A stretch of 64,000 nt of DNA from Azospirillum oryzae (lineage in GTDB: Bacteria; Pseudomonadota; Alphaproteobacteria; Azospirillales; Azospirillaceae). Below, in pieces: positions 35,153 to 44,218 of this stretch (its first letter is position 1; every line of letters begins with the position of its first letter). Below the pieces are notes generated by a model. It was given only the letters and a program-made list of their open reading frames with translations. It was not told the origin of the DNA and ran no database searches. The DNA lies in contig NZ_VTTM01000015.1 of assembly GCF_008364795.1 (NCBI RefSeq), forward strand, positions 62,001-126,000, in the 5' to 3' direction. Position numbers and translations under genes: made by a program.

Positions 35153-36192
35153 GGCTTTGCCCCTCCGCTGGTCGGCGCCACCGGCGGCTTGACCGCGCCC
35201 ATCGGCCGGGCGCCCTTGGGACGCGGCAGGAACAGGGTCAGCGTCGGCGATTGCAGCAGCAGGACGACCAGCAGGACGCCCGCCTTGACGATCAGGTTGA
35301 ATTCCGGCTTGAAGCCGCTCAGCAGGATGCCGGTGTTCATCGCCTGGATGATCAGCGCCCCCACCACCGACAGCACCAGCCCGAACCGCCCGCCCAGCAG
35401 CGACGTGCCGCCGACCACCACCGCCAGGATGGCGTCCAGCTCCAGCCACAGCCCGGCATTGTTGGCGTCGGCGCCGCGGATGTCGGCGGTGACGATCAGT
35501 CCGGCCACCGCGGCGCACAGCCCACACCAGACATAGACGGCGACCAGAATCACCGGCGTGTTGACGCCGGCCCCGGCGCTGGACAGCCGGTTGATGCCGA
35601 CCGCCTCGATCATCAGCCCCAGCGCGGTCGCCCGCACCAGCAGCGCCGTGACCGCCAGCAGCGCGATGGTGATGACCACCGGCATCGGCACGGTCAGGAA
35701 GGACCCGCCGCCGATGAAGGCCAGCGCCGGGCTGGTGAAGGTGACGATCTGCCCCTCCGTCACCAGCTGGGCGATGCCGCGCCCGGCGACCATCAGGATC
35801 AGGGTGGCGATGATCGGCTGGATGCGCAGCACCGCCACCAGCAGCCCATTCCACAGCCCGCACAGCAGCCCGGCGGCCAGCGACGCCGCCAACACCGCCG
35901 GCAGTCCCCATCCGGCACCGGTCATTGTGGCGGCGACCGCGCCGGAGATCGCCATGACGGCGCCGACCGACAGATCGACGCCGCGCGTCGCGATGACCAT
36001 GGTCATGCCGATGGCGAGCAGCGCCACCGGGGCGCCGCGGTTCACCACGTCGATCAGGCTGCCGAACAGCCGGCCGTCCTGCAGACGGATCGCGAAGAAA
36101 TCGGGAAACAGCAGCCAGTTGGCCAGCAGAACGGCGACCAGCGCGCCATATTGCGGCAGGTTGCGCGCCGGACCGGGAGCGGACAGCGTCAT
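35149..36192 (-). CDS. ytfT: Galactofuranose-type ABC transporter permease
   Basis: A 347-residue permease with LLAIGMTMVIATRGVDLSVGAVMA and VVGGTSLLGGRFGLVLS, family signature segments. C-terminal tail of about 40 residues is Pro-rich and polar. Overlaps ytfR (stop) and yjfF (start) by 4 bp each. Confidence 0.9.
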   Translation of the reverse strand: MTLSAPGPARNLPQYGALVAVLLANWLLFPDFFAIRLQDGRLFGSLIDVVNRGAPVALLAIGMTMVIATRGVDLSVGAVMAISGAVAATMTGAGWGLPAVLAASLAAGLLCGLWNGLLVAVLRIQPIIATLILMVAGRGIAQLVTEGQIVTFTSPALAFIGGGSFLTVPMPVVITIALLAVTALLVRATALGLMIEAVGINRLSSAGAGVNTPVILVAVYVWCGLCAAVAGLIVTADIRGADANNAGLWLELDAILAVVVGGTSLLGGRFGLVLSVVGALIIQAMNTGILLSGFKPEFNLIVKAGVLLVVLLLQSPTLTLFLPRPKGARPMGAVKPPVAPTSGGAKP

Positions 36193-37733
36193 TGCCGCAC
36201 CTCCATATTGGGCGTCTCCGACGCGATGGCGGCGACGATGCGCTCCACGCTAACCTCCCCTCCCCTCAGTTCCGCGACATGGCGGCGGTCGCGCAGCACG
36301 ACGACCCGGCGGCTGTAGGCGACGATCTCCTCCAACTCCGACGACACCACCAGCAGCGCCATGCCGTCGGCGCACAGCCGCTCGATCAGGCGGATGATCT
36401 CGGCATGCGCGCCCACGTCGATGCCGCGCGTCGGCTCGTCGAGGATCAGCAGCCGCGGCTCGGTCGCCAGCCAGCGCGCCAGCAGCGCCTTCTGCTGGTT
36501 GCCGCCGGACAGCAACTGAATCGGCCGCTCGGCGTCCGGCGTGCGGATGTCGAGCAGGCGGATGAAGCGGTCGGCAATCTCCTCCTGCCGACGGCGCGGG
36601 ATCGGCTTCAGCCAGCCCTGCCGCGCCTGCAGCGCCAGGATGATGTTCTCCCGCACCGACAGTTCGCCGACGATGCCCTCCTTCTTGCGGTCCTCCGGAC
36701 AGAAGCCGAAGCCGAGCCGCACGGCGTCGCGCGGGCCTTTCAGCCGGATCGTCCGGCCGTCCACCGTCGCCTCGCCCCGGTCGGCGCGGTCCATTCCGAA
36801 GACCAGCCGCACCGTCTCCGTCCGCCCCGATCCCAGCAATCCTGCCAGCGCCACCACCTCGCCCGGACGGATGTCGAGGTCGAACGGCTCGACACTCCGC
36901 GCCTTGCCGAATCCCTTGAAGCTGGCCAGCGGCGGACGGCTGTCCAGCTCCGCCGGGCCAAGGTCGATGCGGTGCGCCGCCGCCTCCAGCTCGCGCCCCA
37001 GCATCATGGCGACCAGATCCAGGCGCGGCAGCTCGGCCGTCCGCCGCTCCCCCACCAGCCGGCCATTGCGCAGCACGGTGATGCGGTCGCAGACCTCATA
37101 GACCTGATCGAGGAAATGGGTGACGAAGACGATGCCGATCCCGCGCGACCGCAGGGTCCGCATCACCTTGAACAGCACCGCCACCTCCTGTGCGTCCAGG
37201 CTGGCGGTCGGTTCGTCGAGGATCAGCACCTTGGCCGACATGTCGACCGCGCGGGCGATGGCGATGATCTGCTGGGTCGCCACTGAAAAGCGGCCGAGCG
37301 GCGCCGTCACGTCGATCGACAGGCCGTAGGGCATCAGGATGGCACGTGCCCGCCGCCGCATGGCGCCGCGGTCGACCAAACCCCAGCGCATCGGCTGGCG
37401 CCCCAGGAACAGGTTTTCCGCCACCGACAGGTTCGGCAGCAGGTTCACCTCCTGATAGACGGTGCCGATGTGCAGGCGCTGCGCCTCCTCCACCCCGCGC
37501 GGCGCGATCTCCCGCCCCTCGAGCGCCACGGTTCCGCCGTCGCGCTGGTAGACGCCGGTCAGCGTCTTGATGAGCGTCGATTTGCCGGCGCCGTTCTCGC
37601 CCAGCAGGGCATGGATTTCGCCATGGCGCAGGGTGAAATCGACGCCGTCGAGCGCCTGGACGCCGAGGAAGGCCTTGGACAGCCCGCGGATCGCCAGCAG
37701 CGGCGTTGAAGGAGGAGCGGTGGACGCCGTCAT
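36189..37733 (-). CDS. ytfR: Sugar ABC transporter ATP-binding protein, duplicated domains
   Basis: A 514-residue ATPase of the ribose/galactose class with two domains. First: GENGAGKSTLIKTLTG and LILDEPTASLDAQE. Second: degenerate Walker A (GLLGSGRTE), signature LLSGGNQQKALLARW, LILDEPTRGIDVGA. Only the first domain is expected to hydrolyse ATP efficiently, as usual for this family. It follows ytfQ after a partial palindromic repeat. Confidence 0.92.
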   Translation of the reverse strand: MTASTAPPSTPLLAIRGLSKAFLGVQALDGVDFTLRHGEIHALLGENGAGKSTLIKTLTGVYQRDGGTVALEGREIAPRGVEEAQRLHIGTVYQEVNLLPNLSVAENLFLGRQPMRWGLVDRGAMRRRARAILMPYGLSIDVTAPLGRFSVATQQIIAIARAVDMSAKVLILDEPTASLDAQEVAVLFKVMRTLRSRGIGIVFVTHFLDQVYEVCDRITVLRNGRLVGERRTAELPRLDLVAMMLGRELEAAAHRIDLGPAELDSRPPLASFKGFGKARSVEPFDLDIRPGEVVALAGLLGSGRTETVRLVFGMDRADRGEATVDGRTIRLKGPRDAVRLGFGFCPEDRKKEGIVGELSVRENIILALQARQGWLKPIPRRRQEEIADRFIRLLDIRTPDAERPIQLLSGGNQQKALLARWLATEPRLLILDEPTRGIDVGAHAEIIRLIERLCADGMALLVVSSELEEIVAYSRRVVVLRDRRHVAELRGGEVSVERIVAAIASETPNMEVRQ

Positions 37734-37772
37734 GACGGACCTCGCCGGAAGCGCAATGAAATGTGTGGAGAA

Positions 37773-37799
37773 TCCCCTCTCCCCGGGGGGGAGAGGGAG
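37773..37799. repeat. Half copy of the dispersed palindromic repeat
   Basis: CCCCTCTCCCCGGGGGGGAGAGGG forms one hairpin equal to the left arm of the longer copies. It sits between ytfQ and ytfR, a usual place for hairpins that raise binding-protein mRNA over downstream genes. Confidence 0.7.
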
Positions 37800-37812
37800 A
37801 TTTCACCCCCGA

Positions 37813-38793
37813 TCAATAAGCGTCCTTGCGGCGCTCATACTCGGCCTTGGCGGTGTCGGGCGTGAACAGCTTCGATTCCGTCTGGATCCACTTCGGCGGC
37901 ATCTTGCCGTCCTTCTTGTAGGCGACCAGCGCGTCGAAGGCCGGGCCGGCCATGTTCGGCGTCAGCTCCACCGTGGCGTTGGCCTCGCCTTCGGACATCG
38001 CCTTGAAGATGTCGGGCACGCCGTCGATGGACACGACCAGGATGTCCTTGCCCGGCTTCAGGCCGGCTTCCTTGATCGCCTGAATGGCGCCGACCGCCAT
38101 GTCGTCGTTGTGGGCATAGACGGCGCAGATGCCCTTGCCGCCATTCTCGGCCTTGATGAAGCTTTCCATCACCTCTTTGCCCTTGGCGCGGGTGAAGTCG
38201 CCGGACTGGGTGCGGATGATCTTCATCCCCGGATTCTTGGCGACGACCTCGTCGAAGCCCTTCTTGCGGTTGATGGCGGGCGACGAGCCGACGGTGCCCT
38301 GCAGTTCCACCACCGCGCATTTGCCGCCGGTCTGCTTGGCCAGCCATTCGCCGGCCACCCGGCCCTCATGCACGGTATCGGAGGTGACGGCGGTCATGTA
38401 GAGGCTCTGGTCCTTGGTCTCGATCTGGCGGTCGAGCAGCATGACCGGGATCTTCGCCTCCTTGGCCTCCTTCAGCACCGAATCCCAGCCGGTCGCCACC
38501 ACCGGCGCGATGAAGATCGCATCGACGCCCTGGGCGACGAAGGAGCGCACCGCCTTGATCTGGTTCTCCTGCTTCTGTTGGGCGTCGGAGATCTTGAGGT
38601 CGATCCCGCGCTTCTCGGCTTCAGTCTTGGCGGTCTTCGTCTCGGCCGCGCGCCAGCCCGATTCGGACCCGATCTGCGAGAAGCCGACGACCAGCTTCTT
38701 GGCATCGGCGGCCTGGACGGCGCCCAACCCGATGAACAGCGCCGCCGCGGCGGTGGCGGCGGAGATCACCCATTTCCTGGACATCCGTTTCAC
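37813..38793 (-). CDS. ytfQ: Galactofuranose-binding periplasmic protein
   Basis: A 326-residue binding protein with a signal peptide ending QAAD-type near residue 29. It is strikingly similar to E. coli YtfQ over its length: VGFSQIGSESGWRAAET, QQKQENQIKAVRSFVAQG, AIFIAPVVATGW, VVELQGTVGSSPAI, VYAHNDDM, VELTPNMAGPAFDAL. E. coli YtfQ binds galactofuranose and also galactopyranose. First gene of the ytfQ-ytfR-ytfT-yjfF-galM operon. Confidence 0.93.
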   Translation of the reverse strand: MKRMSRKWVISAATAAAALFIGLGAVQAADAKKLVVGFSQIGSESGWRAAETKTAKTEAEKRGIDLKISDAQQKQENQIKAVRSFVAQGVDAIFIAPVVATGWDSVLKEAKEAKIPVMLLDRQIETKDQSLYMTAVTSDTVHEGRVAGEWLAKQTGGKCAVVELQGTVGSSPAINRKKGFDEVVAKNPGMKIIRTQSGDFTRAKGKEVMESFIKAENGGKGICAVYAHNDDMAVGAIQAIKEAGLKPGKDILVVSIDGVPDIFKAMSEGEANATVELTPNMAGPAFDALVAYKKDGKMPPKWIQTESKLFTPDTAKAEYERRKDAY

Positions 38794-38798
38794 TCCCT

Positions 38799-38839
38799 GA
38801 GGTTTTTAAGGCGAGGTTTTTAAGGCGAGGTTCTGAGGC
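38799..38839 (-). repeat. 14-bp tandem repeat in the ytfQ leader
   Basis: GAGGTTTTTAAGGC occurs twice perfectly (38799-38812, 38813-38826), then a degenerate third copy GAGGTTCTGAGGC (38827-38839). It begins 6 bp upstream of the ytfQ start codon. Confidence 0.85.
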
Positions 38840-38951
38840 GGCGATTTTTTGCAGTGCTTGCTGGATGGCGGCAGGCGACGGGACGGGGCGCTGAATTTCC
38901 TGATCGCAGCCCGGTCCGAAATTGTTCGTCATGCCTACTTTAAGTACACAG

Positions 38952-38971
38952 AACCATAACTGTCCAATACG
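38952..38971 (-). promoter_or_regulatory. Shared sugar-regulon motif, copy A (ytfQ)
   Basis: Leftward strand CGTATTGGACAGTTATGGTT. It matches copy C upstream of chvE at 16 of 20 positions and lies about 160 bp upstream of ytfQ in its direction of transcription. Confidence 0.55.
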
Positions 38972-39228
38972 ATTCTCGACCTGCATGATGCCTAAAAGAA
39001 TATGGCCGGCCTAAAAATCAGGCCCAAGCTCAGGTCGAAAAAACGGCCGGGCAGCGCAGGGCCGCCCGGCCGTGAGGTGACCCTGCTCCAGTCCGGAACA
39101 GGGCCGACGCACCCGAGGGAGAGCGCGCCGGGACGCAACCGCCGCGGCGGGATGGAGAGAAACACCGCGGGCGGCGCGAAGCCGAAAGAAAGGGCCAGGA
39201 CGTCAACCGGCCGGTATCAGAAGGCGAG

Positions 39229-39260
39229 GCCCTTAGAAAGCAAGGCCCTTAGAAAGCAAG
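39229..39260 (-). repeat. 16-bp tandem duplication over the porin stop codon
   Basis: Two perfect copies of GCCCTTAGAAAGCAAG (39229-39244, 39245-39260), with a degenerate third ending TCAGAAGGCGAG. On the coding strand each copy spells a Leu-Ala-Phe-stop string, in shifted frames. Confidence 0.85.
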
Positions 39261-40403
39261 ATTGGCCTGGACCAGGAACATGTCGCCCTTGTCGCTGTTG
39301 GCGGCGACGTCGGAGCTGAGCTTGAAGTGGTTGTATTCCGGCCCGATGGCGAAGCCGGGGGCGACGACATACTTGGCGCCGACGGTGATCAGCTCGAACT
39401 TGGACCGGCCGCGCACGGTCAGGTCGCCGGCGTCCTTGGCGTTCAGGTAGCCGACGCCCAGCGTGGTGGGCCCGAAGGTGTACTGCGCGCCGACAGTCCA
39501 GACATCCTGCTTCTCGCGGCTGACGATGCCGGCGGTGCTGGACTTGGCATAGCCGCTGTCGCCCGACCAGGCATAGCTGCCGCCGACCTTCAACCCGCCA
39601 TAGGCAACCGTCAGGCCGGCATGGGTGGAGGACAGATCGTCGAAGCTCGCCCCCGTGAGGCTGGAGTCCTTGGCCTTGCCGCCCAGATAGAACAGGCTGC
39701 CGTTGATCGCCACACCGCCGAAGCTGTTGGTATAGGTGCCGCCGACCTCGTAGACGTCGCGATAGGCGCCGGTGCGGTTGGCCGAGGCGAGCGCGAACTT
39801 GGAGCGGTTGACGTCGGTGCCGCTGCTGTCCGACGACGGCTGGTAGGAGGCGCCGAGCTTGAAGCCGGCGATCTCCGGCGTCCAGTAGGTGGCGCGGGTG
39901 GCGCTGTTGCCGGAGATCAGGGCGCGGATGTTGCCGATGGTGACCGGCGCGTTGGTCGCGCTGTTGCCGAGCCAGGACGGGAAGGAGCCGTCGACGCCGC
40001 CGGTGCCCCAGTCGGACGGGGCGATGATGCCGCTGTCGTCGGACGGGCCGTTTTCCACGCCCATATGCACGGTGCCGAAGCTGCCGTTGACGAACAGGAA
40101 GGCGCGGTCGTAGGTGGCGGTGCGGGCGTTGCTGGTGCCGTTCTCGGCCAGCAGGCGCAGGCGGGCGCCGTATTCCAGCCCGTTGTCGGCCTTGGCCTTC
40201 GGCGTCACCAGCAGGCGCAGGCGGTTGCGGAACTCGGTGGAGCGCAGGCCGGCGTCACGGTCCTGGTCGACATAGCCGGCCTCGAAATAGGCGTCGCCGC
40301 CGATGACCACGTCGAACTTGGACTGGGCGAAGGCCGGGCCGGCTCCCAAGACGGAGACGAGCGAAAGGGTGGCTGCGCCAAGCAGCAGAGCGGATCTCAC
40401 CAT
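39249..40403 (-). CDS. Gram-negative general porin
   Basis: A 384-residue outer-membrane porin. Signal peptide 1-26 ending AFA-Q. The mature protein starts SKFDVVIGGDAYFEAGY, has alternating barrel strands, and ends in Phe (VQANLAF), the barrel-insertion signal. It resembles alphaproteobacterial trimeric porins. Located between the ara catabolic genes and the ytf importer, it may admit sugars through the outer membrane. Confidence 0.87.
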   Translation of the reverse strand: MVRSALLLGAATLSLVSVLGAGPAFAQSKFDVVIGGDAYFEAGYVDQDRDAGLRSTEFRNRLRLLVTPKAKADNGLEYGARLRLLAENGTSNARTATYDRAFLFVNGSFGTVHMGVENGPSDDSGIIAPSDWGTGGVDGSFPSWLGNSATNAPVTIGNIRALISGNSATRATYWTPEIAGFKLGASYQPSSDSSGTDVNRSKFALASANRTGAYRDVYEVGGTYTNSFGGVAINGSLFYLGGKAKDSSLTGASFDDLSSTHAGLTVAYGGLKVGGSYAWSGDSGYAKSSTAGIVSREKQDVWTVGAQYTFGPTTLGVGYLNAKDAGDLTVRGRSKFELITVGAKYVVAPGFAIGPEYNHFKLSSDVAANSDKGDMFLVQANLAF

Positions 40404-40581
40404 CAGGGTTTCCTCTTAATGCGGTTTGTTCTTGCTTCGGTACCGTGTGCGGGAGCGATGCTTCGGCGGTGCGCGGACGCACGCCGTCCCCGGCCGCCGA
40501 ATCCGGCACGCGGCCGGTTCCGACGGTTTGCCCTGCGTCAGCGCTCCCTCTGACGCAGCCGTTGCGGGTTGCTGGTGTCGG

Positions 40582-42162
40582 TCAGTCCTTTCCGAGCGTC
40601 CCGTCGACCCGCCGCCACAGCCCCAGCGGGTTGCCGTCGCGCAAGGCCTCCGGCAGCAGGTCGGGCGGCAGGTCCTGGTAGCAGACCGGGCGCAGGAAGC
40701 GGCGGATCGCCAGCGTGCCGACCGAGGTGCTGCGCGGGTCCGAGGTCGCCGGGAACGGGCCGCCATGCACCATCGCGTGGCAGACCTCCACCCCCGTCGG
40801 CCAGCCGTTCGCCAGGATGCGGCCGGCCTTGCGCTCCAGCGTCGGGATCAGTCCGGCCACCGCCGCCTTGTCCGCCGCGTCCATCTGCAGGGTTGCCGTC
40901 AGCTGCCCTTCCAGCTTTTCCGCCACCGCCGTCATCGCCGCCACGTCGGGGCAGCGGATCAGCAGCGAGGCGGCGCCGAACACCTCCTCCTGCAACTCGG
41001 TGTCGGCCAGGAAGGCGTCCGCCGTCGTGGTGAAGAAGGCCGCCTGCGCCTGGTTCGGGCCGCTGCAGGCCAGACCGCGCGCCAGCGTCGTCACCGCGCC
41101 GCTGCCGGCCAGCTTGGCGACGCCGGCGTCATAGGCGGCATGGATGCCCGGCGTCAGCATGGTCGAAGCCGTGCTGCCGCCGAGAGCCGCAACCGCAGCA
41201 TCGACGAAGCGGTCGAGGTCCGGCCCCTCGACGCCCAGCAGGATGCCGGGGTTGGTGCAGAACTGCCCGGCGCCCATGGTCAGCGAGGCGACGAACGCCT
41301 TGCCCAGCGCCTCGGCGCGCGACGCCAGCGCCGCCGGCATCAGGAAGACCGGGTTGATGCTGCTCATCTCGGCATAGACCGGGATCGGTTCCGGCCGCCG
41401 GGACGCCACCTCCATCAGCGCCAGCCCGCCGCGGCGCGAGCCGGTGAAGCCCACCGCCTTGATGCGCGGATCGGCGACCAGCGCCGTGCCGATCTCGTTG
41501 CCGGTGCCGAACAGCAGCGAGAACACCCCCTCCGGCAGGCCGCAGGAGGCGACCGCCGCCTGGATGGCGCGGCCGACCAGTTCCGAGGTGCCGGGATGGG
41601 CGCCATGGCCCTTGACCACGACGGGACAGCCGGCGGCGAAGGCCGACGCGGTGTCCCCGCCGGCCACCGAGAAGGCGAGCGGGAAGTTCGACGCGCCGAA
41701 CACCGCGACCGGCCCCAGCGGGATGTGGCGCTGGCGGATGTCGGATCGGGGCAGCGGCGTGCGCGCCGGCAGGGCCGGGTCGATGCGGGCCTCGATCCAG
41801 CTGCCCTCGCGCACCACCTGGGCGAACAGGCGGAGCTGGCCGACGGTGCGCCCGCGCTCGCCCTCCAGCCGGGCGCGCGGCAGGCCGCTCTCGGCCATGG
41901 CGCGGGTGATGAGGTCGTCGCCGATGTCGAGGATGTTCTGGGCGACCGTCTCCAGGAAGGCCGCGCGCTGCTCCAGGCCGGTCTCGCGGAAGCCGTCGAA
42001 GGCGGCCCAGGCCAGCGCGCAGGCACGCTCCACCTCGGCCGCGCCGCCGCCGCCGAAGACGGGGTCCAGCGCCTCGCCGGTGGCGGGGTCGACGGCGCGG
42101 AACCCGCCCTGGCCGCCGCGGTGGGCGCTCGCGCCGATCAGCATCTCGCCGGTGATGGTCAT
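40582..42162 (-). CDS. araE: 2-Oxoglutarate semialdehyde dehydrogenase
   Basis: A 526-residue aldehyde dehydrogenase that oxidises 2,5-dioxopentanoate to 2-oxoglutarate, the last step of non-phosphorylating pentose degradation. Motifs: GPVAVFGASNFPLAFSVAGG, VVKGHGAHPGTSE, GFTGSRRGG, catalytic Glu in AEMSSINP and Cys in GQFCTNPG. The VKGH/HPGT and GQFCTNPG patterns are those of alpha-ketoglutaric semialdehyde dehydrogenases. Symbol follows A. brasilense naming, where araE is not the transporter. Operon araB-araD-araE. Confidence 0.92.
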   Translation of the reverse strand: MTITGEMLIGASAHRGGQGGFRAVDPATGEALDPVFGGGGAAEVERACALAWAAFDGFRETGLEQRAAFLETVAQNILDIGDDLITRAMAESGLPRARLEGERGRTVGQLRLFAQVVREGSWIEARIDPALPARTPLPRSDIRQRHIPLGPVAVFGASNFPLAFSVAGGDTASAFAAGCPVVVKGHGAHPGTSELVGRAIQAAVASCGLPEGVFSLLFGTGNEIGTALVADPRIKAVGFTGSRRGGLALMEVASRRPEPIPVYAEMSSINPVFLMPAALASRAEALGKAFVASLTMGAGQFCTNPGILLGVEGPDLDRFVDAAVAALGGSTASTMLTPGIHAAYDAGVAKLAGSGAVTTLARGLACSGPNQAQAAFFTTTADAFLADTELQEEVFGAASLLIRCPDVAAMTAVAEKLEGQLTATLQMDAADKAAVAGLIPTLERKAGRILANGWPTGVEVCHAMVHGGPFPATSDPRSTSVGTLAIRRFLRPVCYQDLPPDLLPEALRDGNPLGLWRRVDGTLGKD

Positions 42163-42187
42163 GTGGGGTCTTCTCCTTGGAAGCCGC

Positions 42188-43114
42188 TCAGCGCGCCCAG
42201 CGCAACACCAGCGGATCGAGCCGCCGCGCCGCGTCGAGCAGCCCTTCGCGGCTCATCGGATGCGGATTGGCCGTCGGGTGGCGCATCGCGTCGGACGTGA
42301 TGACGCCGCCCTCCTTCATCAGGATCTTCGCGGTGGCGATGCCGCACTGGCGGTTTTCGTGGTTGATCAGCGGCAGCCAGCGCCCATAGGCCGCCACCGC
42401 CGCCTCGCGGTCGCCCGCCAGATAGGGGTCGACGATCTGCCGGATGCCGTCGGGATAGCCGCCGCCGGTCATCGCCCCCGTCGCCCCGGCGTCGAGGTCG
42501 GCCAGCAGCGTGATCGCCTCCTCGCCGTCCCAAGGGCCTTCGATGGCGTCGCCGCCCAGTTCGATCAGCGTGCGCAGCTTTGCCGCCGCCTGCGGCACCT
42601 CGATCTTGAAGTAGGAGACGTTGGCGATTTCCCGCGCCATCCGCGCCAGCAGAGGCGCGGACAGCGAGGTGCCGCTGACCGGCGCGTCCTGGATCATGAT
42701 CGGGATGTCGATGGCGTCCGACACCCGCTGGAAGAACTCGACGATGCCGGCCTCCGGCACCCGGATGGTGGCGCCGTGATAGGGCGGCATCACCATCACC
42801 ATGGCGGCCCCCAGATCCTGGGCGCGGCGGCTGCGGTCGGCGCAGGCGCGGGTGCTGAAATGGGTGGTGGTGACGATCACCGGCACCCGGCCGGCGACAT
42901 GGGCCAGCATCGTCTCCATCAGCACCGTGCGCTCGTCGTCGGTCAGCACGAACTGTTCGGAGAAGTTGGCGAGGATGCACAGGCCGGTGGAGCCGGCGTC
43001 GATCATGAAGTCGACGCAGCGCTTCTGACCGTCGAGGTCCAGTTCTCCCGCTTCGGTGAAGATGGTGGGGACGACGGGGAAGACGCCGCGATAGGGGCGT
43101 GCGCTGGGCGGCAT
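42188..43114 (-). CDS. araD: L-2-keto-3-deoxyarabonate dehydratase
   Basis: A 308-residue member of the dihydrodipicolinate synthase family that converts 2-keto-3-deoxy-L-arabonate to 2-oxoglutarate semialdehyde. The segments YRGVFPVVPTIF, AGSTGLCILANFSEQF, MVMPPYHGAT and Schiff-base Lys in SYFKIEVP fit the A. brasilense enzyme as I recall it. The ATG at 43112-43114 follows AGAGGAT. Nomenclature is from A. brasilense, not the E. coli epimerase. Confidence 0.9.
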   Translation of the reverse strand: MPPSARPYRGVFPVVPTIFTEAGELDLDGQKRCVDFMIDAGSTGLCILANFSEQFVLTDDERTVLMETMLAHVAGRVPVIVTTTHFSTRACADRSRRAQDLGAAMVMVMPPYHGATIRVPEAGIVEFFQRVSDAIDIPIMIQDAPVSGTSLSAPLLARMAREIANVSYFKIEVPQAAAKLRTLIELGGDAIEGPWDGEEAITLLADLDAGATGAMTGGGYPDGIRQIVDPYLAGDREAAVAAYGRWLPLINHENRQCGIATAKILMKEGGVITSDAMRHPTANPHPMSREGLLDAARRLDPLVLRWAR

Positions 43115-43149
43115 GGCGAAAGTATCCTCTATCGAAATCCAGTCGGCGG

Positions 43150-44031
43150 TCAGCGCGAGGCGGGTCCGAACCCGCAAGCCGGCAGGCCGCGCACGCCGGG
43201 GTCGCACTCGAACAGCGCGCCGGCCAGCGGTTCCTCGTCCCGGCCATGCGCCGCGGTGGTGATGAACATCCGATCCAGATCGGGACCGGCGAAGACGCAG
43301 GAGGTGACGCGGGACACCGGCAGCGCGATAACGCGATCCAGCGTCCCGTCGGGGCGGAAGCGGCTGACCCGGGCGCCGTCCCAATGGGCGATCCACAGCC
43401 CGCCCGCGGCGTCGCAGGTCATGCCGTCGGGATAGCCGTCCGCCTCGGTGAAGCGGATGTGGACGCGCTTGCCCGACAGGCTGCCGTCGGCGCCGATGTC
43501 GAAGGCGTAGACCGTCCGCGCCGCGCTGTCGGTGTGGTAGATCGTCCGCCCGTCCGGCGACAGCGCCGGCCCGTTGGCGACGGTGTAGCCCTGATCGACC
43601 CGCGTGACCGAACCGTCGCCGTCGATCCGGTAGAAGCTGCCGGCCGGCGCCTCCTCCGCATCGTCCATGCTGCCGACCCACAGCCGGCCGTCACGGTCGG
43701 CCTTGCCGTCGTTCAGGCGGTTGCCCGGCATGTCCGGCTCGATCCGCGCGATCTCCTCGGCAACCGTCGCCTGCCCCGGCTCCAGCCGCAGCCGGACCAC
43801 ACGGCGCGAGCGCAGCCCGGCGATGAAGCCATCGCCGTCGGCGCTCTCCACCAGCCAGCAGGCGGCATCATCCAGTTCCCAGCCCGCCTGCGAATCATCA
43901 GACAAACCGTGGCGCAGGATGCGGGAGCCCCGGATATCGACGAAATACACGGCATCCTGCCGCGGGGACCAGAGCGGACCCTCCCCCAGCAGCGCCCGAG
44001 CCTGCCAGACGCACCGCGCTTCCTGCGCCAT
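43150..44031 (-). CDS. araB: L-arabinonolactonase (SMP-30 family)
   Basis: A 293-residue six-bladed propeller lactonase opening L-arabino- or D-galactonolactone. SMP-30 motifs: LLGEGPLWSP near the start with metal-binding Glu, NRLNDGKADRDGRLWVGSMDD, and PDGMTCDAAGGLWIAHWDGA with Asp/Asn ligands. First gene of the araB-araD-araE operon, which diverges from the LysR gene. Confidence 0.9.
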   Translation of the reverse strand: MAQEARCVWQARALLGEGPLWSPRQDAVYFVDIRGSRILRHGLSDDSQAGWELDDAACWLVESADGDGFIAGLRSRRVVRLRLEPGQATVAEEIARIEPDMPGNRLNDGKADRDGRLWVGSMDDAEEAPAGSFYRIDGDGSVTRVDQGYTVANGPALSPDGRTIYHTDSAARTVYAFDIGADGSLSGKRVHIRFTEADGYPDGMTCDAAGGLWIAHWDGARVSRFRPDGTLDRVIALPVSRVTSCVFAGPDLDRMFITTAAHGRDEEPLAGALFECDPGVRGLPACGFGPASR

Positions 44032-44117
44032 ACCGCTCGACCCCCCTCACCCTGGCGGACCGCCATTCGCCGGCGGCCTTTTCAAAATTTGTTGACGGCC
44101 CAAACGATAAGGGGCCA

Positions 44118-44137
44118 CTTGATAATCGTCCAATATG
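44118..44137 (-). promoter_or_regulatory. Shared sugar-regulon motif, copy B (araB/LysR)
   Basis: Leftward strand CATATTGGACGATTATCAAG in the araB-LysR divergent region, 87 bp upstream of araB. A TTATCG hexamer 17 bases after TTGGAC could make it a promoter as well as an operator. Confidence 0.5.
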
Positions 44138-44218
44138 AAGATCGGCGTTTGCGATATCAAATGTCGTATCCCGACATCCCCAATCCCGGCGCCGCTGCCC
44201 CACCGGAGGCATACCCCC

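Larger units (their letters stand above)
38794..39248. other. ytfQ upstream region
   Basis: 455 bp without a supported gene. It holds a 14-bp tandem repeat close to ytfQ, a motif shared with araB and chvE at 38952-38971, and the tandem repeat at the porin stop. The rest shows nothing recognisable. Confidence 0.6.
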
